64,000 bases of DNA from JABWCQ01 sp964587105 (GTDB taxonomy: Bacteria > Electryoneota > RPQS01). A model generated the notes under the pieces. The model was not told where the DNA came from, did not search any database, and was given only the letters and a program-made list of their open reading frames with translations. A program made the translations under genes and the position numbers. The DNA is taken from the NCBI GenBank assembly GCA_964587105.1, contig CAZPKG010000002.1:124001-188000 (forward strand), read 5' to 3'. Numbering within the stretch: position 1 is the stretch's first letter; the number at the start of each line of letters is the position of its first letter. Shown piece after piece: positions 41,650 to 49,007 of this stretch.

Positions 41650-43382
41650 GAGTTAGCTCCTGCAGGTTCGCGCATGGTGCGCGGCAATGACGCGCTCTGC
41701 GATTCGGTGGGTTTTTGCGCATTGGGATTGCCCCATTTGCCCTTGAGTTGCAGGCTTACCCACGCGAGGAAGATCGTTTCGAGAATCAAATAGCCAAATG
41801 CTTCGGAGGGAATGCCGGGTGACGATCCTGCGCCGTAGCTGTGCAATCCGCTCAGATAGAAATTCACGCCGTAGTAGGTCATCACCACAACCGGGAATGC
41901 CGCGACGGAGACGAACGCGAGTCCTTTCCAATTCAGCCAGCCCGCGCTGCGACCGTGCAAGAAGGCGATATATACAAACCAAGTGATGAGCGCCCATGTC
42001 TCTTTTGGATCCCAGCCCCAGAAGCGACCCCAACTCGAATCGGCCCACACGGCACCGAGCAGAATCCCAAAGATCAGAATCACGCAGCCGACTTGCATGA
42101 CGTGCAGATTAGCGGCCGCCATGCGCGAAAGGGTGGGAGTGATTTGGCCTTTTGATTTCACCGCGCCGATCAATAGAATGTGTCCGATTACCATTGCAAT
42201 CGCGAGACAACCGTAGCTGGTGAGAATTGTGATGACGTGATAGACCAGCCAGTAGCTTTGGAGCGCTGGAACAAGCGGATTGATTCCGCGGTCGAGATTG
42301 GCATAGTGGGCGAGCCACAGGACAATACCGCCCATCAGCGATCCTGCAAGTCCGAAGATACGGTCGCGCTTCACAAGCTCGTAGATTAACGCAATGATGA
42401 CGAGTGACCACCCGATTGCAGTCAGAGATTCATACATATTCGACCACGGTGCGCGTCCGCCGATCATCCAGCGCATGATCATACCGGTCGAATAGAAAGC
42501 GAGGCCGCCGACCATGCCGATCAATGCGGAAGAGCGAAGTTTCGCAAAGCGAGTCGAGTAACTCATTCCAAAAAGAACCGCAGCCGCAAGGAGCAGAATA
42601 CGCGCCCAAAAGAATGGAGAAAGACGGTTGAAAGTACCTTCAAGACTTGCCGTTTCTTCAATTTCCGGTTGATTTGCCAGCAGCTTGGCTTGCGTAGTGA
42701 CAAATAGATCCGCCGACGTGTTGAACATGTCAGGGCGGTTATCCAACACGGAATGATACATCCCGGCCCATGCCAAACCAAGCGAGGACGACTCCTCGCT
42801 CACGCCAACGGCATTCATCGAGTCGCGCTCAATTTTTGCGAGCAGCGTGGGCATCGTCGCCCATTCGGTGGTCTTGGCGTCTCCGTCACGCGGCGGCACA
42901 AAGGAGGGAACCTCATGCTGGAACACCATCGCGAGGGTATTTAGCTTATGCAGAATCTCGTTAGCTTTGGATTGCGTGAACGCGAGTTTTTCACCCGCTT
43001 TTTGTGCTTCCTGAGCCTCCATGACGATCTGCATCAAGCGCGGTTTGGAGTGCAACTCCTGAATCGAAAAACGACTGCCCGGTTGATCCTGCAATTCAAG
43101 TTCTTTGCGCAGATCGCCTTTGGGCAGATAGACGAGCGGCATGTCAGCCCAACGCTCGCCATCGGACATCCAGCGAAAATAGGTTTCCACCGGATTCTGG
43201 CCTTCATACTTATCTTTGCCGACGACGTCAGAGACAAGCTCGCGCGCAAACGTGTCAAGCGGTTTCAGCCGCCCGCCGTCTTGCACGATAATTTGTCCGG
43301 CCAGATTCCAATTAAACTCCTCCGCCTGAGCAAGCGAGATAATTGAAAGAACGGACAGGAGAATCACAAAATACTTTTTCAT
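41646..43382 (-). CDS. ccsA: Cytochrome c biogenesis protein CcsA (ResC-like)
   Basis: A 578-residue membrane protein. After a signal sequence and a periplasmic domain of about 210 residues come roughly eight transmembrane helices with the tryptophan-rich haem-handling motif (SSWGRFWGWDPKETWALITW) and conserved histidines in the last helices (AFLHGRSAGW, GLHSYGAG). With ResB, CcsA transports haem and ligates it to apocytochrome c (System II). The large N-terminal periplasmic domain is as in fused or extended forms from Bacteroidota-like genomes. It overlaps the ResB gene by 4 nt. Confidence 0.9.
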   Translation of the reverse strand: MKKYFVILLSVLSIISLAQAEEFNWNLAGQIIVQDGGRLKPLDTFARELVSDVVGKDKYEGQNPVETYFRWMSDGERWADMPLVYLPKGDLRKELELQDQPGSRFSIQELHSKPRLMQIVMEAQEAQKAGEKLAFTQSKANEILHKLNTLAMVFQHEVPSFVPPRDGDAKTTEWATMPTLLAKIERDSMNAVGVSEESSSLGLAWAGMYHSVLDNRPDMFNTSADLFVTTQAKLLANQPEIEETASLEGTFNRLSPFFWARILLLAAAVLFGMSYSTRFAKLRSSALIGMVGGLAFYSTGMIMRWMIGGRAPWSNMYESLTAIGWSLVIIALIYELVKRDRIFGLAGSLMGGIVLWLAHYANLDRGINPLVPALQSYWLVYHVITILTSYGCLAIAMVIGHILLIGAVKSKGQITPTLSRMAAANLHVMQVGCVILIFGILLGAVWADSSWGRFWGWDPKETWALITWFVYIAFLHGRSAGWLNWKGLAFVSVAAFPVVVMTYYGVNFYLSGLHSYGAGSSPGIPSEAFGYLILETIFLAWVSLQLKGKWGNPNAQKPTESQSASLPRTMREPAGANS

Positions 43383-44224
43383 GCGGGTGCTCCCTCTTTT
43401 GTTTTGGGAGAATTAGCCATAAGTTCCTCAGTCATCTCCGTGTTTTCAGGCAAAGGCATTGCAGGACCGCGCGGGGCCGGCGGGAATTTCTGTTTGAGCC
43501 AGGGCTTAATGAAAATAATACCCGCCATCGAGAGGACGAGCAGGATACCTCCGGCATACATGTAAGGAATGCCCGGATCATACGAGACGCCAAGCACGGT
43601 GGCCTGTCGTCCGTCGGGCAAGTCGATCCACGAAGCCTGACTGATTTTGTAACCCTTGTAGGCCAGCGGATGATTCAAAATAACATCCCACTCGATGGTT
43701 TCGGGGTTGCCGGGATCGTCAACAATCACGTGGGATTTGAACAGTGACGTCATGCCCGTGCCGGGGTACATTACCTGCTCAAATGAGACGCAATGGACGC
43801 CGAACGGTAATTGCCGCTCTTCGCCAATCGTCGTTTCCCAATTCTCGAAATCGAGCTGCTCGAGACCAAAGCGGTTCTCGGTATCACCCTCAAGAATCAC
43901 CATCTGGCCTTGCATCCCGAAGCGGTTGGTGATCATTGAGGCGGCCATGATCAGCAGCAGCGCAACGTGCGTCAACAACCACGGGTATTGGTGCGGATAG
44001 TATGGCGCGCGGCGCAAGGTGCAGCCGATCAGGTTAAGTGCAAGTGTGACGGTCAGCAAATCAAACCACCACGTGCGGTAAACGAGAATTCTCGCCGCCC
44101 CGTTGGAATAGACCGTCTCGATCCACGTGCCGTAGCCCATCGCAATACCGAAAATCAGCAGCAGAACGATGGTCAGCTTCACCGAGGAGAAGAACAGCCA
44201 AATCCGATCAAGAATGTTTGTCAA
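43379..44224 (-). CDS. resB: Cytochrome c biogenesis protein ResB-like (Ccs1)
   Basis: A 281-residue membrane protein: helices at the N-terminus (SVKLTIVLLLIFGIAMGYGT), around WWFDLLTVTLALNLIGCTLRRAP and WLLTHVALLLIMAASMI, a periplasmic domain (about 110-225), and a final helix before a Pro-rich tail. This is the core ResB layout, shorter than many. With the overlapping CcsA it forms the System II haem-ligation complex. It is followed without gap by ccsA, dxs and ispH. Confidence 0.85.
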   Translation of the reverse strand: MTNILDRIWLFFSSVKLTIVLLLIFGIAMGYGTWIETVYSNGAARILVYRTWWFDLLTVTLALNLIGCTLRRAPYYPHQYPWLLTHVALLLIMAASMITNRFGMQGQMVILEGDTENRFGLEQLDFENWETTIGEERQLPFGVHCVSFEQVMYPGTGMTSLFKSHVIVDDPGNPETIEWDVILNHPLAYKGYKISQASWIDLPDGRQATVLGVSYDPGIPYMYAGGILLVLSMAGIIFIKPWLKQKFPPAPRGPAMPLPENTEMTEELMANSPKTKEGAPA

Positions 44225-44272
44225 ATCAAATTCCTTGTTTTGATGAACTGCACATTCATCATTCCTTCGAGC

Positions 44273-44533
44273 TTACTGAACAATGACGACTTCCTTCAAG
44301 CCGTCAACTTTCTCAAGCAGGGTACGGCGTACGCCGCCTTCCATAGCCGAAAGCGAGCCGCCGCAGCCTTCACAGCCGCCGCCCATCGAAATCGTTGCGA
44401 TTCCGTCTTTCAGCGAAATCAATTGTCCGTCGCCGCCCTCAGCTTGAAAGATGGGACGGAACATGTCCAGCAGTTTGTTCACCTTCTGCGACAATTCCAG
44501 ATCGAGATCGGTGGTGGTTTCAATTGTGCTCAT
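44273..44533 (-). CDS. NifU C-terminal-type Fe-S scaffold (Nfu)
   Basis: An 86-residue protein consisting only of the NifU C-terminal domain: helix, strand (DGIATISMGGGC) and the C-x2-C motif in GGGCEGCGGS that holds a cluster at a dimer interface, then GVRRTLLEKVDGLKEVVIV. It accepts or stores Fe-S clusters for delivery. Its neighbours include Fe-S enzymes (IspH, IspG, LipA) and an A-type carrier. Confidence 0.9.
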   Translation of the reverse strand: MSTIETTTDLDLELSQKVNKLLDMFRPIFQAEGGDGQLISLKDGIATISMGGGCEGCGGSLSAMEGGVRRTLLEKVDGLKEVVIVQ

Positions 44534-44574
44534 GGGACTTTCCTATTTCCTATTCCAAATTTCTAATTTTCTGC

Positions 44575-45330
44575 TTAGTCGTACAATTCGATCTTCACGT
44601 CCTTGCGGTCATATCCCATCTCGGTCAGGTGTGCGCGCGCGTCATCAAGCATCGCGCGCCAGCCACACAGAAAGAATGTGCAGGGACGTTTGTCGGCAAA
44701 GAATTTGGTGTAATGTACATGCACGTGTCCTTGCGGGCCGTGCCAATCCTGTTGCCGTGAAAGCACAGGATAAAAATGCAGTCCGTGCTCATGCCGCATT
44801 TTCTCGAAGTCTTCGCGGTAGAGAATATCGGACTCATGACGGTTGCCGAAAAACAGACTCATCGGTGCTTTGATCGTCCCGCGCGCATAGCCATCGAGCA
44901 GCATTGAGCGAAACGGCGCGATCCCGACTCCGGTTGAGATGAAACAGGTTTCCTTTTCCACCACGTCCGGCAGCACAAATCGTCCGATCGCATCCGAGCC
45001 TTTCAGAATCGAGCCGACCTTCACGTCTTCAAACAGATAGCGCGTAGCCAGCCCATCGGGTACGCGGCCTACGCAAAGTTGAAAGGAATTGCCGCCGTCG
45101 GGCGCCGATGCGATGGAGTAGCTGCGTCGGGTGACTTTTGCGTCAATCGGAAAATCAATTTGAATAAATTGCCCGGCCTGAAAATTATAGGCTTCGCGGC
45201 CCGGCACGCGCAAATCAAAAAGTTTGACGGTGGGAGTCGCTTCCACAATCCGCGTCACTTCCACGTCAAAGAACAAATACTTCGGCCCCTTACGAGGCTC
45301 CACTTGAATATTTTCGACTAAGCTGCTCAA
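44575..45330 (-). CDS. Ferredoxin/flavodoxin NADP reductase-like FAD oxidoreductase
   Basis: About 250 residues. FAD-binding RRSYSIAS (R-x-Y-S), the nicotinamide-nucleotide motif FISTGVGIAPFRSML and C-terminal FFLCGWRAMLDDAR are clear. The start is uncertain: the frame is open to a TTG at 45384 inside a palindromic repeat, which would encode MTPHIPPEDRGE; TTG at 45330 or GTG at 45303 would clear the repeat. No strong Shine-Dalgarno site distinguishes them; 45330 is chosen. Such enzymes move electrons between NAD(P)H and small iron-sulfur or flavin proteins, and could feed IspG and IspH (inference). Confidence 0.85.
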   Translation of the reverse strand: MSSLVENIQVEPRKGPKYLFFDVEVTRIVEATPTVKLFDLRVPGREAYNFQAGQFIQIDFPIDAKVTRRSYSIASAPDGGNSFQLCVGRVPDGLATRYLFEDVKVGSILKGSDAIGRFVLPDVVEKETCFISTGVGIAPFRSMLLDGYARGTIKAPMSLFFGNRHESDILYREDFEKMRHEHGLHFYPVLSRQQDWHGPQGHVHVHYTKFFADKRPCTFFLCGWRAMLDDARAHLTEMGYDRKDVKIELYD

Positions 45331-45345
45331 ATTTCTCTGGGTTCT

Positions 45346-45383
45346 GATTTCCCCCCGGTCTTCCGGGGGGATATGGGGGGTCA
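45346..45383. repeat. C/G-tract repeat family A, copy 5
   Basis: GATTTCCCCCCGGTCTTCCG then GGGGGATATGGGGGGTCA: the reverse complement has the family outline (ACCCCCC, T/A, CCCCCC, centre, GGGGGG, AATC). It overlaps the possible 5' end of the FAD oxidoreductase gene and supplies its most upstream candidate start codon. Confidence 0.7.
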
Positions 45384-45388
45384 AACTG

Positions 45389-45751
45389 TCAAATCGTTTC
45401 TATCGAAACCTTTGTTTTCTCATTCACGACATTCCCCGTGTTCACGGTATTCGCGCGTTCAAACAATATCAACTGCACTTCTTCGGTTGAAACAGGACAG
45501 TGCTCAACCCCGTGCGGAATCAAAATCATCTCGCCTTCATTCACCGTTACGTCGCCGTCACGCAGTTTCATCAGCAGCGAGCCTTTAACCACCATGAAGA
45601 GTTCATCCTCTTCCTCGTGATGGTGCCACACGAACTCGCCCTTAAGCTTTACAAACTTCACCGCGCATTCATTGACCATCGCCGCGATGCGCGGGTGTTC
45701 GTAGTCATGAATTTGGGAGAAGGTGGCGGGGATGGAGATTTTTTGGGGCAA
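45389..45751 (-). CDS. Small cupin-fold protein
   Basis: About 120 residues, with the metal-binding pattern HHHEEEDELFMVVKGSL (H-x-H-x3-E-type, then G) and GEMILIPHGVEHCPVS carrying the later His. The frame is open to 45847, but that overlaps the upstream small gene by 68 nt and the added residues look unlike protein of this family; TTG at 45751 (LPQKISIPATFSQI) is preferred, with the start uncertain. Single-domain cupins may be sugar isomerases, dioxygenases or sensors; function is not predictable. Confidence 0.8.
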   Translation of the reverse strand: MPQKISIPATFSQIHDYEHPRIAAMVNECAVKFVKLKGEFVWHHHEEEDELFMVVKGSLLMKLRDGDVTVNEGEMILIPHGVEHCPVSTEEVQLILFERANTVNTGNVVNEKTKVSIETI

Positions 45752-45779
45752 TGTGCTTACATCCGTGCTCTTTAAATTA

Positions 45780-46037
45780 TTAAATTTTGATAACTTCAAA
45801 CACGATAGATTCTCCAGGCATGGAGTTCTGAATATAGTCTTGCACAATCAATTTGGCCATCGACACAAGCATGCTGTCTACGTTTTCGCGAATTCTAAGG
45901 GCAGGGTAGTTACTGAACGCATCTGGCGGTAGCATAATCACAGGCAACTCACTAGTGATTTCTTCCTTTTCTACTAATACTAAAGCGACCCTGTTGCCCG
46001 AGTCGTCTGCTTGAATTCGTATGAGTGCTTTGATCAT
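45780..46037 (-). CDS. Unknown 85-residue protein, second of a coupled small pair
   Basis: Begins with an ATG that overlaps the stop of the preceding gene by one base. The sequence (MIKALIRIQADDSGNRVALVLVEKEEITSELP...) has mixed strand/helix character with a long central helix (NVDSMLVSMAKLIVQDYIQ). No family recognised. Base composition is richer in A+T than the adjoining ispG gene. The coupling to an HTH-like gene is compatible with a toxin-antitoxin or regulatory pair, but there is no direct evidence for that. Confidence 0.5.
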   Translation of the reverse strand: MIKALIRIQADDSGNRVALVLVEKEEITSELPVIMLPPDAFSNYPALRIRENVDSMLVSMAKLIVQDYIQNSMPGESIVFEVIKI

Positions 46038-46387
46038 TACTTTTCTTTCGGCTTTGAAATGCAGCGAATCTTGGAAACAAGTTGCGCTGCAACGATATAA
46101 CCAAACCGACGTCCCCTGAGCGCGTCACGTGAAATCACAAACCAATTTCCGTACTTCGCATTTATTACCGCACTGATTTCGTCCATAATCTTTGCCGTGT
46201 ACCGTTCACTCTTTTCCCACCATTCATATCGAGCAAGTGGTACTCCAAAGAGAGTCGCAAACTCTTCAGCGGAAATCTCTCGTTCTTCAATTTCGCTTAT
46301 AATGCCCCGGAGTTGCTTTAGATTATCACCAAAAGGGGGCTTGTTCGAGAAGAACTTAGGTTCTCCGATAAGAAATTGAAGATCCAT
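46037..46387 (-). CDS. HTH-like small protein, first of a coupled small pair
   Basis: A 116-residue protein. The ATG at 46387 is preferred to an earlier one that lies within the end of ispG. The middle region ISAEEFATLFGVPLARYEWWEKSERYTAKIMDEISAV has the length and pattern of a helix-turn-helix (A-x-x-F/x-G-V-x-x-x-x-x-x-W-E), like Xre-type regulators and HigA-like antitoxins. The C-terminal part (VISRDALRGRRFGYIVAAQLV) is basic. It overlaps the next gene by one base. Role not known. Confidence 0.55.
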   Translation of the reverse strand: MDLQFLIGEPKFFSNKPPFGDNLKQLRGIISEIEEREISAEEFATLFGVPLARYEWWEKSERYTAKIMDEISAVINAKYGNWFVISRDALRGRRFGYIVAAQLVSKIRCISKPKEK

Positions 46388-46391
46388 TTCC

Positions 46392-47585
46392 CTACGCACT
46401 CGCCACAAACCTAACTTTCCCACTCGGTCGCATCGAAACGTCATAAAGCTCTGCTTCTCGAAGCAAAGCCGGAATCAACTCATCTTCAGGCAGCGTGGCG
46501 ACAACTTTTCCGTCTTTCATCAACAGGCCTTTGCCTTTGCCACCTACGACGGCGAGATCGGCTTCGCGGGCTTCACCGGGGCCATTGACGACACAGCCCA
46601 TGACGGCAATGTGGAGCGGTTTCTCAATTTTGGAAACGGCTTTTTCTACGCGGGCTGTTAAATCCAACAAATCCACTTCGCACCTGCCGCACGAGGGACA
46701 GGCAACCAGATTGACGCCTTTCGTGCGAAGCCCCAGCGCTTTCAAAATCTCCCATGCGACCTTGACCTCTTCGACCGGATCAGCCGTCAACGACACACGC
46801 AAGGTTTCACCGATTCCGTTTTGCAACAGGTAGCCGATGCCCAACGCAGATTTGATAGAACCTGTGAACAGCGGTCCGGCTTCGGTTACGCCGAGATGCA
46901 GCGGATAATCACTGCGCTCACGGAACAGCGTGTAAGCCTCAATCATGCGCGGGACATTTGAGGCCTTCAAAGAAACGGTGAGATTCGTGAAGCCCTCGTC
47001 CTCCAGCCACTGCGTATGCCGAATCGCCGACTCCACCATTCCCATCGGCGTCGGGCCTTCGTATTTGTCAATCAAGTCTTTCTCGAGCGAGCCGGAGTTT
47101 ACGCCGACTCGCATGGCAATCCCCGCTTCGCGCGCGGCTTTCGTAACCAATTTCGCGCGGCCTTCACCACCAAGATTTCCCGGATTGATGCGAATTTTAT
47201 CTACACCAGCGTCAATCGCTTTGAGCGCAAGCTTGTAGTGAAAATGAATATCAGCCACAAGCGGCACGCGCATGTTCTTTTTGATTTCCGGCAGCGCGGC
47301 CGCGGCTTCATCGTCTGGCACTGCCACGCGAATAATCTCGCAACCGGCCTCTTCGAGTCTGTGAATTTGCTCGAGCGTGGCCTTTGCGTCTCGCGTGTCG
47401 GTCAAGGTCATGGACTGGATCGCGACCGGGTGATTGCCGCCGATGGTCACCGAGCCGATTTTGCACTCGCGAACGCGCTTATGGCGGAACGACTGCGGCG
47501 TAAATTCCCCCATCACGGGCAAGCCAAAACCTGAGGCCGGTTTATCGGTACATTTCCCCTTAAGTGGCAGCTCGATCATGCCCAT
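46392..47585 (-). CDS. ispG: 4-Hydroxy-3-methylbut-2-enyl diphosphate synthase
   Basis: A 397-residue [4Fe-4S] enzyme, the penultimate step of the MEP pathway. N-terminal TIM-barrel marks are VAIQSMTLTDTRDAKATLEQI, CEIIRVAVPD, PLVADIHFHYKLAL and KIRINPGNLGG; the C-terminal cluster domain has ACPSCGRCEVDL and GCVVNGPGEAREADL with the cluster cysteines. Several ATGs lie close together at the start; 47585 is used. With dxs and ispH nearby, three of the seven MEP genes are in this stretch. Confidence 0.95.
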   Translation of the reverse strand: MGMIELPLKGKCTDKPASGFGLPVMGEFTPQSFRHKRVRECKIGSVTIGGNHPVAIQSMTLTDTRDAKATLEQIHRLEEAGCEIIRVAVPDDEAAAALPEIKKNMRVPLVADIHFHYKLALKAIDAGVDKIRINPGNLGGEGRAKLVTKAAREAGIAMRVGVNSGSLEKDLIDKYEGPTPMGMVESAIRHTQWLEDEGFTNLTVSLKASNVPRMIEAYTLFRERSDYPLHLGVTEAGPLFTGSIKSALGIGYLLQNGIGETLRVSLTADPVEEVKVAWEILKALGLRTKGVNLVACPSCGRCEVDLLDLTARVEKAVSKIEKPLHIAVMGCVVNGPGEAREADLAVVGGKGKGLLMKDGKVVATLPEDELIPALLREAELYDVSMRPSGKVRFVASA

Positions 47586-47836
47586 TTTGTGAATCTGACC
47601 ATTTCTATCAAATTTAATAATCCATTAATCAGCTAATATACACTCCCTGACCGGAAATGTCAATTTTAGCTGCCTCCTCGACTACTTGTTTTTTCAACGA
47701 TTTGGCAGTTGGAAAGTTTCAAGTTGGCGTTCATTTCCGGCCTCCTTTTCCGGGCAATTTTGTGCGATGCCGGCAACGCATTGATTATCCCAGCGGGTTT
47801 TCGTAAACTACGAGTAATCTAAACTTAGGAGCAGTT

Positions 47837-48442
47837 GTGCAAGTAGTCTGGTTAGGTTTGATACTTATCGGTGTAATCACCGCCGCCTTCACGGGCAAAA
47901 TGGCCGATGTAACAAAAGCCACGGTCGATGCCGCCAAAATGTCAGTCGAGCTGTGCATCGGACTCATCGGAATCATGTCTTTGTGGCTGGGTTTTATGAG
48001 GTTAGCTGAGAAGGCCGGGTTGGTACAGGGGCTGGCTCGCCTGCTTAAGCCCCTGATGCGCCGACTTTTTCCTGATGTGCCTCCCGACCACCCGGCGATG
48101 GGTTCGATGCTCTCGAATATTGCTGCCAACATGTTAGGTCTGGGCAACTCGGCCACCGCCCTCGGCTTAAAGGCCATGCAGGACTTGAAGAGCCTTAGCA
48201 AAATTGGAGATACGGCGACAAACGCGATGGCTACGTTTCTGGCCATGAACTCAGCATCGATTACATTGATTCCGGCTACCGTGATTGCCATGCGATCGGC
48301 AGCAGGTTCCGCTAATCCAACGGGAATTATCGGGCCGACATTGCTGGCCACGATTATCTCGATGGTCGTGAGTGTCATAGCGGTCAAGCTGCTCGAGAAG
48401 CGGCGTATCTACAAGCAGCCAAGCGAGGAGACCGCCGAATGA
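47837..48442 (+). CDS. spmA: SpmA-like membrane protein (nucleoside recognition/Gate domain)
   Basis: A 201-residue inner-membrane protein starting with GTG after AGGAG (5-nt spacing). Several hydrophobic helices and the conserved PDVPPDHPAMGSMLSNIAANMLGLGNSATALGLKAM stretch define the SpmA/Gate-domain family. First described in spore maturation, the SpmA-SpmB pair is widespread in non-sporulating bacteria, and its substrate is not settled. It overlaps spmB by 4 nt (ATGA). Confidence 0.9.
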   Translation: MQVVWLGLILIGVITAAFTGKMADVTKATVDAAKMSVELCIGLIGIMSLWLGFMRLAEKAGLVQGLARLLKPLMRRLFPDVPPDHPAMGSMLSNIAANMLGLGNSATALGLKAMQDLKSLSKIGDTATNAMATFLAMNSASITLIPATVIAMRSAAGSANPTGIIGPTLLATIISMVVSVIAVKLLEKRRIYKQPSEETAE

Positions 48443-48984
48443 AAGACGCGCTATTTGGTTTCATGCAAGCGGCGTCCGATTGGGCTGTGCCGATGCTATT
48501 CTTGATTATTGCGGGCGCGGCGATGATCAAGAAAGTAAAAGTCTATGAAGAGTTCATCGAAGGCGCAAAAGAGGGTTTCAACGTCGGTGTGAGAATCATC
48601 CCCTACGTCGTGGCAATCCTGTGCGCAATTGCAATTTTCAGAGCATCCGGTGCGCTTGACGCTGTAGTCTCCGCATTAAGCCCCATTCTTGCTCCGCTGA
48701 GTATTCCACCGGAAATTCTTCCGATGGCAATCGTGCGTCCGCTCTCAGGTTCGGGCGCGATGGGTGTGCTTTCGGAAGGATTGAAAACCTACGGACCTGA
48801 TTCGTTGATAGGCAACATGATGTCCGTGCTAATGGGCTCAACGGAAACAACGTTCTATGTGCTTGCGGTCTATTTTGGATCCGTGGCTGTGCGCAGAACC
48901 CGCCACACTCTTGCCGCATGTTTGATCGGCGACGTCACAGGCATTCTCGCTGCAATCTATCTCAGCAATTTCTTTTTCAGCTAA
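48439..48984 (+). CDS. spmB: SpmB-like membrane protein (nucleoside recognition/Gate domain)
   Basis: A 181-residue partner of SpmA with helices throughout and the family motifs EGAKEGFNVGVRIIPYVVAIL, RPLSGSGAMGVLSE and GSTETTFYVLAVYFGSVAVRRTRH. The two proteins probably form one membrane complex. A 23-nt gap leads to the following S9 peptidase gene. Confidence 0.9.
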   Translation: MKDALFGFMQAASDWAVPMLFLIIAGAAMIKKVKVYEEFIEGAKEGFNVGVRIIPYVVAILCAIAIFRASGALDAVVSALSPILAPLSIPPEILPMAIVRPLSGSGAMGVLSEGLKTYGPDSLIGNMMSVLMGSTETTFYVLAVYFGSVAVRRTRHTLAACLIGDVTGILAAIYLSNFFFS

Positions 48985-49007
48985 AGTTAAATATAGAGCG
49001 AACCTTA

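Noticed and set aside
47785..48387. 200-codon open frame on the minus strand across spmA
   Set aside because: Antisense to spmA, which has family motifs, a Shine-Dalgarno site and a 4-nt overlap with spmB.
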